From Marinomonas algicola (GTDB lineage: Bacteria; Pseudomonadota; Gammaproteobacteria; Pseudomonadales; Marinomonadaceae): DNA of 64,000 nt. Positions 1 to 8,437 of this stretch are shown in pieces (the first letter of the stretch is position 1; every line of letters begins with the position of its first letter). The position numbers were made by a program, and so were the translations under genes. The DNA lies in the NCBI RefSeq assembly GCF_014805825.1, contig NZ_CP061941.1, positions 4,154,001 to 4,218,000 of the forward strand, given 5' to 3'. The notes below the pieces were generated by a model. That model was not told the origin of the DNA and searched no databases. It saw only the letters and a list, made by a program, of their open reading frames with translations.

Positions 1-258
1 CTGGAGGATCTATTTCGCTATCAAGGCGATCACACCATTCGATTGGATGTCGAAATTAAAGGAAAAACATGGGCAGACATTGTCACAACATTGATTCAGC
101 AGGACATTGGTACAGCACTGGGTTATGTTGGCGACGACGGCATGGTAACAACGCACCCTAAAACGGCCGAAGTGGTAAACGTTCGATCCCTTATTATTTT
201 AGTCAACGATGATCAGATCATACCCAATAACGAAATCATTAAAAATTACTTTCAATAA
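1..258 (+). CDS. C-terminal end of a probable potassium channel / TrkA-C type protein (partial)
   Basis: The frame is open from base 1 and stops at 258, giving the last 85 residues of a protein that begins outside the window. The visible part has the beta-rich layout of a TrkA-C (RCK_C) regulatory domain: a GKTWADIV segment, a variable loop (GYVGDDGMV), then a hydrophobic strand (SLIILV). Such domains close the cytoplasmic end of K+ channels and K+/H+ exchangers. An ATG at 43 is internal and is not the start. A strong terminator follows at 283. The family assignment rests on the domain shape only, so another RCK-domain transporter is possible. Confidence 0.45.
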   Translation: MEDLFRYQGDHTIRLDVEIKGKTWADIVTTLIQQDIGTALGYVGDDGMVTTHPKTAEVVNVRSLIILVNDDQIIPNNEIIKNYFQ

Positions 259-282
259 CGCTAACAAGTGAATGAGAACGTC

Positions 283-326
283 ATAAAAAACCCCCAATGA
301 TCAACAAATCATTGGGGGTTTTTTTA
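283..326. terminator. Bidirectional intrinsic terminator
   Basis: A near-perfect hairpin (AACCCCCAATGAT, loop CAACAA, ATCATTGGGGGTT) has an A-run on the left and a T-run on the right, so it can end transcription from both sides. It lies between the K+ channel gene (+) and the ferredoxin gene (-). Confidence 0.9.
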
Positions 327-396
327 TGACAAACTGGGTCTCACTTTTTCACTTCACTTCACTTTTTAGTAAAGTGTTCTACATTATTAAGACACA

Positions 397-648
397 TTAC
401 AACTGACCCGTCAGTACCAAATATTTTTCCATTAATTGCTCTTCCGTTTCACGACGGTTTGGGTCTAACGGTATGCAATCAACTGGGCAAACTTGCTGGC
501 ATTGTGGCTCATCAAAGTGGCCTATACACTCGGTGCATTTTGAAGGTTCAATGACATAAATTTCTTCACCTTGAGAAATCGCTTCATTTGGACACTCAGG
601 CTCACATACATCACAGTTAATGCATTCATCTGTAATAATTAACGACAT
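397..648 (-). CDS. 2[4Fe-4S] ferredoxin, YfhL / Allochromatium type
   Basis: The 83-residue protein has an N-terminal CxxCxxCxxxC cluster motif (C9, C12, C15, C19). A second motif begins at C38 and C41 and has the eight-residue insertion (C50, C54, C58) that is typical of the long-loop 'Alv' bacterial ferredoxins. It is a small soluble low-potential electron carrier. The start is supported by AGGAGG seven bases upstream of ATG. It lies directly downstream of coaD, as in many gammaproteobacteria. Its redox partner is unknown here. Confidence 0.9.
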   Translation of the reverse strand: MSLIITDECINCDVCEPECPNEAISQGEEIYVIEPSKCTECIGHFDEPQCQQVCPVDCIPLDPNRRETEEQLMEKYLVLTGQL

Positions 649-695
649 TTATTACCTCCTACCAAACTCATTGTCTACACTCTATGGGCTCAATG

Positions 696-1187
696 TTAGT
701 TCTGTTTAACGTTATAGTGCTCACGTAAAACTCGTTCAACTTCGGGGTTCACAAATTGTCCGAAATCACCATTTAGTGAAGCAATTTCCCTTACTAAAGT
801 TGAAGAAATATAAGAATGCTTTTCAGAGGGTGTTAAGAATAAACTTTCCACATCTGGTGCGATCACACGATTCATATTGGCTAACTGAAACTCATATTCA
901 AAGTCAGATACCGCTCTTAAACCACGGACAACCACTTTCCCATTTACCGAGCGAGTAAACTCCGTCAATAAGTTATCAAAACCAACCACTTCAACATTTG
1001 GCAAATGGCTCAATACCTGTTTCGCTAATGCAATTCGAACATCATGAGACAATACTGGTCGCTTTTTGGGGCTTGCAGCGACAGCAACCACAACTTTGCT
1101 AAAAAGCTTTGTTGCACGCTCTACTAAGTCGGTGTGACCATTCGTTATAGGATCGAATGTTCCTGGATAAACCGCAATTATACTCAT
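696..1187 (-). CDS. coaD: Phosphopantetheine adenylyltransferase
   Basis: CoaD transfers AMP from ATP to 4'-phosphopantetheine, the penultimate step of CoA synthesis, in the cytosol. The protein shows the nucleotidyltransferase signature YPGTFDPITNGH at the N-terminus and the C-terminal ISSTLVREI motif, and it is full length at 163 residues. An in-frame GTG nine bases upstream (1196) is possible, but the ATG at 1187 places the conserved MSIIAVYPGTFDP start correctly. It is followed by the ferredoxin gene about 50 bases downstream. Confidence 0.95.
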   Translation of the reverse strand: MSIIAVYPGTFDPITNGHTDLVERATKLFSKVVVAVAASPKKRPVLSHDVRIALAKQVLSHLPNVEVVGFDNLLTEFTRSVNGKVVVRGLRAVSDFEYEFQLANMNRVIAPDVESLFLTPSEKHSYISSTLVREIASLNGDFGQFVNPEVERVLREHYNVKQN

Positions 1188-1398
1188 AGCTCTCACCCGA
1201 ACTGTAATTAAAGAACGCTCTAAAAGCAGAGTTTACCCTGTTTTAAGCTCTAATTTATAACAAAGGCACGCATCATATCGAATAATGCCCCTGTTCTCAA
1301 TTAACACCCGTGCATATGGCCTATTTAATAGACATACGCTTCAGATAGTGTGCCACTGCCATAGTGTAGACCAGATCACCTTAAATGAAATGCCCGCC

Positions 1399-1941
1399 CT
1401 AAATCACAAAAGGCGCGATAAATTGTTTTAGTACACTGATGGCTAAAAAAATAAAGATTGGCGAAAGGTCCAAGCCACCTAAACTAGGAATCACTTTGCG
1501 CACTTGGCTGTATAAAGGCTCCGTAATCTGATGTACTAACATTGCACCGGGATGATTTGCTCCTGGCGCCACCCAACTTAAAATAACGGATATCAACATG
1601 GCCCAAAAATACAAATCCAATAAATGATAGACAGTGCCAGCTACCGTAAACACGAGGTATTGAATGGCGCCGGGCTGAAACCCTTTTAGAAAGAAAATCA
1701 CAGCAATTGTTGCAAACTGCACAATTAAAGCCAGTACAATAGAAGCCGTGTCAATGCGCCCCATTGAAGGGACTAACTTACGAATTGGCAACAGTAAAGG
1801 GTTGGTGGCTTTCACCACACCTTGACTAATTGGGTTATAAAAATCGGCCCTAGTGAGTTGTAAAATCAAACGTAATAACACAACAAACAAATATAAATTT
1901 GCCAATGTTTTAAATAAAAATACAATAGGATCTGCAGTCAT
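1399..1941 (-). CDS. yggT: YggT family integral membrane protein
   Basis: The protein has 180 residues and two tandem YGGT repeats, each with two membrane segments and the conserved NP / LRP.R..P pattern (NPLLLPIRKLVP near residue 46, EPLYSQVRKVIP near residue 141). Family members are inner-membrane proteins of uncertain function, linked in some bacteria to osmotic tolerance and division. It is the third gene of a yggS-proC-yggT cluster, only 12 bases after proC. GGAG lies just before the start codon. Confidence 0.9.
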   Translation of the reverse strand: MTADPIVFLFKTLANLYLFVVLLRLILQLTRADFYNPISQGVVKATNPLLLPIRKLVPSMGRIDTASIVLALIVQFATIAVIFFLKGFQPGAIQYLVFTVAGTVYHLLDLYFWAMLISVILSWVAPGANHPGAMLVHQITEPLYSQVRKVIPSLGGLDLSPIFIFLAISVLKQFIAPFVI

Positions 1942-1953
1942 TGAGACGCTCCT

Positions 1954-2802
1954 TTAGTCGCTGTCTTTGGCAGCAAGTTGATCGGCAAATTCTTGTGAGC
2001 GCTTGGCACAAGCGGCCAACGCATCATCCATCGTTTTTTCTATGCCACTGTTTTCAAGCGACACTAAAGCTTGTTCTGTAGAGCCTTTTGGTGAAGTAAT
2101 ATTAATACGCATTTGCTCTATACTAATATCCGTTATCTCAGTTGCCATTTTTGCCGCACCCAGCATGGCATGAGTGGCCAAAAAGCGACTGTCTTCTTCA
2201 CTCAAACCATCTTTTACACCATAACGAACCATGGATTCAATAAAGCGAAAGAAATACGCTGGGGAACTACCCGACAGAGCGGTCACCGTATGCATATGAC
2301 ACTCGTCATTAACCCATAAAGACTGACCAATGCTCGAAAAGAGTACATCAACCCACTGTTTTTGCTGCTTTGTCACCAAGTCATTACCGATCAGGCCCGA
2401 TACGCCAGCACCAAGCTGAGACGGCGTATTCGGCATACATCGAACAATACCAACCTGACCTAACCAAGCCTGTAAACTTGGCAGCTCGAGACCGGCTGCA
2501 ACAGACACAAACAATTGATTAGGCTGGATAATGTCAGAAAAACCGTTAATCACGTCTTGCATTTGAGCGGGTTTCACACACAACACAATAATATCTGATG
2601 CTTTAACGGCTTCTTTGTTATCGTCCATCATTCTAATGCCAAACGAGGCCGAAAAATGTTCACGTTTGGACTCGGTTCGTGCCGTACCACTAATGTTGCT
2701 CGCTGGTACACCACTATTTAACAACCCCTGCATGATGGCACCCGCCATATTTCCCATGCCAATAAAGGCAATTTTTACCGTTGGATCTAACTGTTCTTGC
2801 AT
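1954..2802 (-). CDS. proC: Pyrroline-5-carboxylate reductase
   Basis: ProC reduces 1-pyrroline-5-carboxylate to proline with NAD(P)H. The 282-residue protein has the Rossmann motif GMGNMAGAIMQGL at residues 15-27 and the family signature TALSGSSPAYFF, followed by the C-terminal dimerisation domain. It carries about a dozen extra residues before the Rossmann fold. It lies between yggS (26 bases upstream) and yggT, a widespread gammaproteobacterial arrangement. Confidence 0.95.
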   Translation of the reverse strand: MQEQLDPTVKIAFIGMGNMAGAIMQGLLNSGVPASNISGTARTESKREHFSASFGIRMMDDNKEAVKASDIIVLCVKPAQMQDVINGFSDIIQPNQLFVSVAAGLELPSLQAWLGQVGIVRCMPNTPSQLGAGVSGLIGNDLVTKQQKQWVDVLFSSIGQSLWVNDECHMHTVTALSGSSPAYFFRFIESMVRYGVKDGLSEEDSRFLATHAMLGAAKMATEITDISIEQMRINITSPKGSTEQALVSLENSGIEKTMDDALAACAKRSQEFADQLAAKDSD

Positions 2803-2828
2803 GAAATGTTCCTATACTAAAATCGATT

Positions 2829-3509
2829 TTAACGCGCGCCAAAAATAGCGGTACCAATCCTAACCATTGAACTACCCGAATAAATGGCCGCCGCCATATC
2901 TCCTGACATACCAATTGAAAGAGTGTCTATGTTAGGTAAAAAAGCCTGCAGATCTCTATAAGCTTGCCGCAATGGGCGATAAACCGCTATTTGCGCTTCC
3001 TCTGATGACTGCGGTGCGGGTATCGCCATTAATCCTCTTAATTGTAAATGCGGCAGAGAAGTAACAATTTCAACCAGTTCAGGTAACTCATCCAGGCTAA
3101 CGCCTGATTTCGTTGCTTCACCGCTAATATTTACCTGAATACACACATTAAGAGGGGGGAAATCCGCTGGGCGCTGTTCATTCAATCGCACAGCAATTTT
3201 TTCTCGATCGACAGTGTGAACCCAATCCATATGCTGGGCCACTAAACGAGACTTATTGGATTGAATTGGCCCAATAAAATGCCATTCAATGTCTTTTAGG
3301 TGAGAAAGTGCTAAACACTTATCTACGGATTCTTGAACGTAGTTCTCGCCAAACAAGCGCTGTCCAGATTCATACGCGGTGACAATATCGTCTATTGGTT
3401 TGGTCTTACTCACCGCCAATACGCGCACCGAGCCATACTCTCGCTGATATTGCGTATTTAACTCTTCTACTTGTTTACGCACTTGCTCTAAATTGGCTGC
3501 AATGCTCAT
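2829..3509 (-). CDS. yggS: YggS family pyridoxal 5'-phosphate homeostasis protein
   Basis: The 226-residue TIM-barrel PLP-binding protein has the PLP lysine in the motif LAVSKTKP (K35). Downstream are the FGENYVQE and EWHFIGPIQSNK motifs and the C-terminal LSIGMSGDMAAAI phosphate-binding loop. YggS/PROSC proteins buffer free PLP and influence amino-acid metabolism; no catalytic activity is established. It is the first gene of the yggS-proC-yggT cluster. The pilT gene that often sits divergently upstream is absent here. Confidence 0.95.
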   Translation of the reverse strand: MSIAANLEQVRKQVEELNTQYQREYGSVRVLAVSKTKPIDDIVTAYESGQRLFGENYVQESVDKCLALSHLKDIEWHFIGPIQSNKSRLVAQHMDWVHTVDREKIAVRLNEQRPADFPPLNVCIQVNISGEATKSGVSLDELPELVEIVTSLPHLQLRGLMAIPAPQSSEEAQIAVYRPLRQAYRDLQAFLPNIDTLSIGMSGDMAAAIYSGSSMVRIGTAIFGAR

Positions 3510-3550
3510 ATTGAGTAACTCCGCATAAAATACATGAATAGAAGTGCTCT

Positions 3551-3587
3551 TTAAAAATAACGCCTAGTCTGAAAAGCTAAGCGTTAA
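3551..3587 (-). terminator. Probable intrinsic terminator of the GGDEF-like gene
   Basis: Read on the minus strand, TAACGCTTAG ... CTAGGCGTTA forms a 10-bp stem (one mismatch) followed by TTTTTA. It lies between the end of the GGDEF-like gene at 3615 and the start of yggS at 3509. Confidence 0.7.
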
Positions 3588-3614
3588 TATGAGGGAAGTA
3601 TGATACCACTAAAA

Positions 3615-4721
3615 CTAAAAGTCGTATAAGTCTGCACTAGCGTCACAATAACGACCATGATATTCAATTTTAAAACCATTTTCGGCCACGTTCTTTTTCG
3701 CCGCTGTCACCGCCGCCAAAAACATGGACTCATAGTTTGAGTGCTCAGGGTAAAAACTAATTCCTAATGCAACACGCGTATTGGATGATATATTTGAACA
3801 ACTTACGTCAATCTGATTAAGTAATTTTAACGCTACCGTTTCAGCATCCTCCAGATTACGAATCCGGATGCCCATCGCAAATTCATTTTGTCCAAACCGC
3901 CCAATGAGATCATTTTCCCGTATGGCACTACGCATCACGTTGGCAATTTCCAAAATATCAGAGTCTTCAATATCATTGTTCTCCCAACTCATATCACCAT
4001 TATGGATATTCACTGAGATTAAGGCCAATCGCTGGAAATACCGACGAGCGTCTTTTATCATTATTGAGAAGCTTGAAATAAAGCGTCTCTCCAGTAATAA
4101 CCCCGTTAATGCGTCTTCGTATGAAGCGTTCAGCAACTCTTCCTCTATTTGACAACGAACTATTGACATAAAGGTTAAGCGACAAAGGGAGTTCACCATC
4201 AGTTCTAAAGCATAACGCTCATTACTTAAGTAGCTCGCTTTTGTAAAAAGAATAACAAAACCAATAATCAATTCATTAGGGCTTAGAATGGGTTTTAATA
4301 AACAACGATCCAGTCCATTGTGTCTTAACCAAGGTTGCCAGACTTTCCAACCATTGGAGACATGTAAATCCGCCTCGTGTATACCATGGTCGACTTCCGA
4401 TTGAAGATAACAAAGCTCAGTCGGGACACTAATCAAGGCTTTATTTGGTGTAACAAGTTCATTCACAATGTTACTACCAGCGTCTAAACGCCAATTACCG
4501 CCCTCTTGATCACAAGAGACAAAGCAAAGATGGTAGGACGGATCTTCTTTCTGGAACACCCTGACCATTTCATTAAACAGATCAATCTGAGACATACCCT
4601 GAGTCAGTTGCAACATCATTTGATTGCAGTGTGCTTGAATCTCTTCAAAATCCAATTTTTGCTTCTTTAGAATCGAAATTTCGTTTTCTAAAGTAGAAAT
4701 TCTTTCATGTAATTTATCCAA
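3615..4721 (-). CDS. GAF-like plus degenerate GGDEF domain protein
   Basis: The 368-residue protein has an N-terminal coiled coil (about residues 1-35), a GAF-like sensor region (about 45-190) and a C-terminal GGDEF-type domain (about 195-360). The diguanylate cyclase signature reads GQNEF within IGRFGQNEFAM, so the second Gly and the metal-binding Asp are replaced. The DALTGL start of the GGDEF fold is present. The domain is therefore probably inactive as a cyclase and more likely a GTP or effector sensor. It has no signal peptide or membrane span. It is transcribed alone, with terminator-like sequence downstream. Confidence 0.8.
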   Translation of the reverse strand: MDKLHERISTLENEISILKKQKLDFEEIQAHCNQMMLQLTQGMSQIDLFNEMVRVFQKEDPSYHLCFVSCDQEGGNWRLDAGSNIVNELVTPNKALISVPTELCYLQSEVDHGIHEADLHVSNGWKVWQPWLRHNGLDRCLLKPILSPNELIIGFVILFTKASYLSNERYALELMVNSLCRLTFMSIVRCQIEEELLNASYEDALTGLLLERRFISSFSIMIKDARRYFQRLALISVNIHNGDMSWENNDIEDSDILEIANVMRSAIRENDLIGRFGQNEFAMGIRIRNLEDAETVALKLLNQIDVSCSNISSNTRVALGISFYPEHSNYESMFLAAVTAAKKNVAENGFKIEYHGRYCDASADLYDF

Positions 4722-4882
4722 AATGCTATTTCTATTATTTTACATCAACATTATCTACAGATAGCTAAGCCTACTTCCTATAAAAAAGTAAAATCAGAAC
4801 CCGTAGCCCAAACCTCAAAAACGTATCCAACATGCAATAAGTGCAAGTCCAATCGAATAAAAAGCAAACCCATTAACACTTT

Positions 4883-6151
4883 CTACATTACTTGATTACC
4901 AGAAACATAGGTCGCCTTTACTTTACCGACCATTTCGTCACCAAAAAAAGGGGAATTATGTCCTTTTGTCCTTCTTTCATTAACAGACCATGTCCAATGA
5001 AGCGTGCTATCAAACAAAAAGAAATCCGCAAAGCTGCCTTTACTTAACGAACCCGCATCAATGCCAAAGCAGCTTGCAGGCCCAATTGTAAGACACGCTA
5101 ACACCACATTTAGGTCAATCATACCATCATCAACTAACCTCAAGGCTAAAGGCAATAAGACTTCGATATTTGCCATGCCCGGCTCAGTGGCCGCAAAAGG
5201 CGCCACTTTCGCCATTTTTTCATGGGGCTGATGGTCAGAACAGATAGCAGAAATAGCGCCGCTTTTGATGCCCTCAATCAAAGTAAGCCTATCATCTTCG
5301 GAGCGCAATGGGGGCAAAACATGATAATGACCATCAAACGCATTTAACACCTGATCGGTTAACAATAAATTATGCAACGCGACGTCGGCCGTCACATCGA
5401 GTCCTGAGGCTCTGGCATCGGCAATCATTTCAATAGATTTTGCACTCGATAAGCGAGCAAAGTGAGCCTTTACGCCAGTACGTTCAACTAAAATAAGATC
5501 TCGAGCTAAAGCAACCGTTTCGGCAATATCTGGGATACCAGCCAAACCATGAGTGATGGACATGACCCCCTCATGGGCACAGCCACCATCCGATAAACTT
5601 TCCTCATTAGGGTGGAATACCACCAGCAATTCATGTGTCGCCGCATACTCAAGCGCTCTTGATAACACTTTGGTATTTTCTAATGGATGCCTATGATTGG
5701 ATAACGCAACACAGCCAGCTTCGGTTAAAGACACCATATTACTTAACGCTTTTCCCTTTAACCCTTGAGTCAATGCCCCTAGTGGGAACACATTTGCTTG
5801 TGCAGCCATCAATGCTTTATCTTGGATAAGTGCCGCAACAGCGGGTGTATCTACAATAGGATGGGTGTCAGGGGAGCAAACTAATGTGGTCACACCACCA
5901 GAGACAGCGGCACGAGTTTCAGAAGCAATGGACCCTTTTTGCGTAAAACCAGGTTCTCTCAACGCAACGCCAAGGTCAACCAAACCCGGAATCACCCATA
6001 ACCCTGTTGCATCTACCGTTTCATCCGCCACAAAACCATCTGGTAGGTCACCAATTGATACCACTTTCTCATCTTCAATAAACAGGTCCGTAACGGCATC
6101 CAATCCTTGGCTGGGATCAATAATTCGACCATTTTTTATACATAATTTCAT
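4883..6151 (-). CDS. pyrC': Dihydroorotase-like protein PyrC' (probably non-catalytic)
   Basis: The 422-residue amidohydrolase-fold protein is of the PyrC'/PyrX type. Active dihydroorotases carry DxHxH before LREPG; here the segment reads DLGVALREPG, so the metal-binding HxH is missing. The later SDHQPH element is kept. In pseudomonads the equivalent gene, directly after pyrB, encodes an inactive partner needed for assembly of aspartate transcarbamoylase (established knowledge). Here it follows pyrB by one base, which supports co-translation and the same structural role. A catalytic dihydroorotase should exist elsewhere. Confidence 0.9.
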   Translation of the reverse strand: MKLCIKNGRIIDPSQGLDAVTDLFIEDEKVVSIGDLPDGFVADETVDATGLWVIPGLVDLGVALREPGFTQKGSIASETRAAVSGGVTTLVCSPDTHPIVDTPAVAALIQDKALMAAQANVFPLGALTQGLKGKALSNMVSLTEAGCVALSNHRHPLENTKVLSRALEYAATHELLVVFHPNEESLSDGGCAHEGVMSITHGLAGIPDIAETVALARDLILVERTGVKAHFARLSSAKSIEMIADARASGLDVTADVALHNLLLTDQVLNAFDGHYHVLPPLRSEDDRLTLIEGIKSGAISAICSDHQPHEKMAKVAPFAATEPGMANIEVLLPLALRLVDDGMIDLNVVLACLTIGPASCFGIDAGSLSKGSFADFFLFDSTLHWTWSVNERRTKGHNSPFFGDEMVGKVKATYVSGNQVM

Positions 6152-6152
6152 C

Positions 6153-7178
6153 TTAGATCTCTTCTCCTAAAGCCATTTCAGACGCTTTGCTTTCGGCATA
6201 TTCTCTACTTTGAACTTGACCGCTCATTGCCATAGACATGACAGCCATGCGTACAGCAATACCGTTCGTCACTTGATTCAAAATAACTGAGTGTGGGCCA
6301 TCGGCCACTTCAGACGCAATTTCAACACCGCGATTGATAGGCCCTGGATGCATAACGATGGCGTCTGGCTTGGCCCACGCCATCGTTTCAGCCGTCAAAC
6401 CATAAAGTCGATAGAATTCACTTTCACTCGGTAGCAATGCACCTTGCATTCTCTCTTTTTGCAAACGCAACATAACAATCACATCCACATCCGTTAACCC
6501 GGCTTGAAGCTCATGGCAAATGGTTACCCCCGTGTCTTCGAATAAATCTGGCACTAAGGTTTTGGGTCCCACTAAACGAATTTCTTCTACGCCCAAGGTT
6601 GTCAACGCATGTATTTGTGAGCGTGCAACACGAGAATGCAAAATGTCGCCCACAATCGCGACTTTAAGACCCTCAAACGGCCCTTTATGTCGTCGAATTG
6701 TCAGCATGTCTAACATGGCTTGTGTTGGGTGAGCATGACGACCATCGCCCGCATTAATAATGGCGACATTTGGCGTACAGTGCTCGGCAATAAAGTGAGC
6801 CGCGCCACTGTCTCCATGACGTACAACAAACATATCACTTTGCATCGCTTCAAGGTTTTTCAAAGTATCAAGTAACGATTCGCCCTTTGAGGTCGCAGAG
6901 GTGGCAATATCAAGATTAATGACATCAGCAGAAAGGCGTTTAGCGGCAAGTTCAAAAGTCGTTCGAGTTCGAGTGGAGTTTTCAAAGAAGAGATTAACAA
7001 CGGTTTTTCCGCGAAGAAGGGGGACCTTTTTAACCGACTGTTCCCCCATACTCAAAAAGGAATCGGCTCGATCCAGTATTTCCGTTAAAATGGTTTTATC
7101 TAACCCGTCTAAGGTTAAAAAGTGTTTCAGCTGACCCTGTTCATTCAATTGCAATGCTCGTGGCTCGGACTGCATCAT
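6153..7178 (-). CDS. pyrB: Aspartate carbamoyltransferase catalytic subunit
   Basis: PyrB condenses carbamoyl phosphate with aspartate, the committed step of UMP synthesis. The carbamoyl-phosphate motif FENSTRTRTTFE is near residue 64, and MHPGPINRGVEI lies in the aspartate domain. The 341-residue length fits the long pseudomonad-type PyrB that forms a dodecamer with PyrC'. ATGATG at 7178/7175 gives two possible starts after a GAGG site. The gene is preceded by a leader with an attenuator-like hairpin and overlaps functionally with pyrC' downstream. Confidence 0.95.
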   Translation of the reverse strand: MMQSEPRALQLNEQGQLKHFLTLDGLDKTILTEILDRADSFLSMGEQSVKKVPLLRGKTVVNLFFENSTRTRTTFELAAKRLSADVINLDIATSATSKGESLLDTLKNLEAMQSDMFVVRHGDSGAAHFIAEHCTPNVAIINAGDGRHAHPTQAMLDMLTIRRHKGPFEGLKVAIVGDILHSRVARSQIHALTTLGVEEIRLVGPKTLVPDLFEDTGVTICHELQAGLTDVDVIVMLRLQKERMQGALLPSESEFYRLYGLTAETMAWAKPDAIVMHPGPINRGVEIASEVADGPHSVILNQVTNGIAVRMAVMSMAMSGQVQSREYAESKASEMALGEEI

Positions 7179-7236
7179 TGTTCGCTTTCCTCAAACAGTA
7201 AGGCGTCATTTCGTCGCCTTTCATTATGTAAGATAG

Positions 7237-7272
7237 AAAAATGCCCAGCGGTATCAATACGAAACTGGGCAC
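7237..7272 (-). terminator. Attenuator-like hairpin in the pyrB leader
   Basis: On the minus strand TGCCCAG (7265-7271) pairs perfectly with CTGGGCA (7242-7248). A 16-base loop contains its own GTAT/ATAC mini-stem, and TTTTTCT follows immediately. The hairpin lies about 65 bases before the pyrB start, inside the transcript from pyrR. The leader reading frame runs through the 5' arm and ends in the loop. Confidence 0.65.
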
Positions 7273-7346
7273 CTGTTAACAATAAAAGAAGCATTACTCC
7301 TATTACTGATTGTTATTCCATGCTTTATTGTCGTACTTGTCTCCAT
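7254..7346 (-). CDS. Candidate pyrB leader peptide (30 residues)
   Basis: An ATG at 7346, ten bases after GGTGA, opens a 30-codon frame (first residues METSTTIKHG, last residues NRCPVSY). It crosses a T-rich stretch and stops at TGA inside the loop of the terminator-like hairpin. This is the geometry of the enteric pyrBI leader, where close coupling of ribosome and polymerase at low UTP prevents termination (established for E. coli). The peptide has no recognisable homologue by eye. The role is inferred from position only. Confidence 0.5.
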   Translation of the reverse strand: METSTTIKHGITISNRSNASFIVNRCPVSY

Positions 7347-7415
7347 AAAAAGAAAGTCACCCCTTAAAAATTCCCGTTTAAGTTGCTGCTCACTTCCTAA
7401 GAAAACTGAGTCCTA

Positions 7416-7913
7416 TCAAGCAGACTCAACCACATTCACAACTAAAGGGCTCGGCCCTGATAGTTTAATTCGCTGTGTAGCACTCAAATTAATGACTTCA
7501 CCTACGGCATCAGCATGAATTGGCAACTCGGCTTGGTGTAAATCATACAGAATAGCCAATGAAATACTCGCGGGACGACCGAAATCAAAAATTTCATTCA
7601 TGGCGGCCCGTATTGTCCGACCAGACATCAATACATCATCAATTAAAATAACATGACGGTCTTCTGTTGGAGGCAACACCGTCTGCTTTACTTTAGGGTG
7701 CAGCCCCATCCGAGAGAAATCATCTCGATAAAAAGTAATGTCTAAGGTAGCCAACGCTTCCTGAGTAGCTAATTGGGACAATATTCTTTCTGCCACCCAA
7801 ACACCGCCGCTATGAATACCCACAACAATAGGGTTCGTTATCTGTTTTTTCTGGCAATGCTCAACCAAATTATCAGCCAGTGCGGACAAGGCTCTGTCAA
7901 TATCCAAATTCAT
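7416..7913 (-). CDS. pyrR: PyrR-type regulator / uracil phosphoribosyltransferase
   Basis: The 165-residue type I phosphoribosyltransferase has the PRPP loop VILIDDVLMSGRTI around residue 90 and the N-terminal GIHSGGVWVAERI. PyrR proteins sense UMP/PRPP and, in Gram-positives, control attenuation at pyr mRNA; in pseudomonads the protein is a uracil phosphoribosyltransferase with a regulatory role. Its position just before the pyrB leader fits such a role. It starts 65 bases after ruvX. Confidence 0.9.
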   Translation of the reverse strand: MNLDIDRALSALADNLVEHCQKKQITNPIVVGIHSGGVWVAERILSQLATQEALATLDITFYRDDFSRMGLHPKVKQTVLPPTEDRHVILIDDVLMSGRTIRAAMNEIFDFGRPASISLAILYDLHQAELPIHADAVGEVINLSATQRIKLSGPSPLVVNVVESA

Positions 7914-7978
7914 GTATTGGTTTACCCTTCTCTTCTAAAATATAGTTTATCATTATATGACCTTAAACCTAGCTAGGA

Positions 7979-8437
7979 TTACTCAGATGGTGTCTCAAAC
8001 CATGAGGTTAGTATCATTTGCGCAGCAATACCATCAACTGAGTTTTCTTTAAAATTGCGCGAGCCACCAGACTCAATCACAAAGCCCTTGGCTTCGTACG
8101 ACGACAGCCTTTCATCCATTAAATAACGAGGTTTGCCAAAGCGTCCCTGAAGACGATTAGCAAACTTCTTAGCGCGTTGACACATTTCGTTTTCACTGCC
8201 ATCCATATTTAATGGCAACCCAACCACAAACCCATCGGGCTGCCATTCCGTAACAAGTGCTTCAATGGTCTCCCAATTAGGAATGCCTTCTTTCGCTTTA
8301 ATCGGATCTAACGGTCTTGCCGTACCAAGCCATGTTTGCCCAACAGCCACTCCGATCCGAGTGGTGCCAAAGTCGAACCCTAAAAACGTTTTAGATTCAA
8401 CTGACGTCTTTTCATTCACTGCTTGAGAGCTAACCAT
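7979..8437 (-). CDS. ruvX: Holliday junction resolvase-like protein RuvX (YqgF)
   Basis: The 152-residue RNase H-fold protein has LGFDFGTTRIGVAVG at the N-terminus (catalytic Asp in GFDFG), VGLPLNMDGSE in the middle and DERLSSYEA / DGIAAQMIL at the end. The family is implicated in 16S rRNA 5'-end processing and junction resolution. I choose the ATG at 8437 because it overlaps the yqgE stop as TAATG; a longer frame from 8470 would overlap yqgE by 34 bases. Confidence 0.92.
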   Translation of the reverse strand: MVSSQAVNEKTSVESKTFLGFDFGTTRIGVAVGQTWLGTARPLDPIKAKEGIPNWETIEALVTEWQPDGFVVGLPLNMDGSENEMCQRAKKFANRLQGRFGKPRYLMDERLSSYEAKGFVIESGGSRNFKENSVDGIAAQMILTSWFETPSE

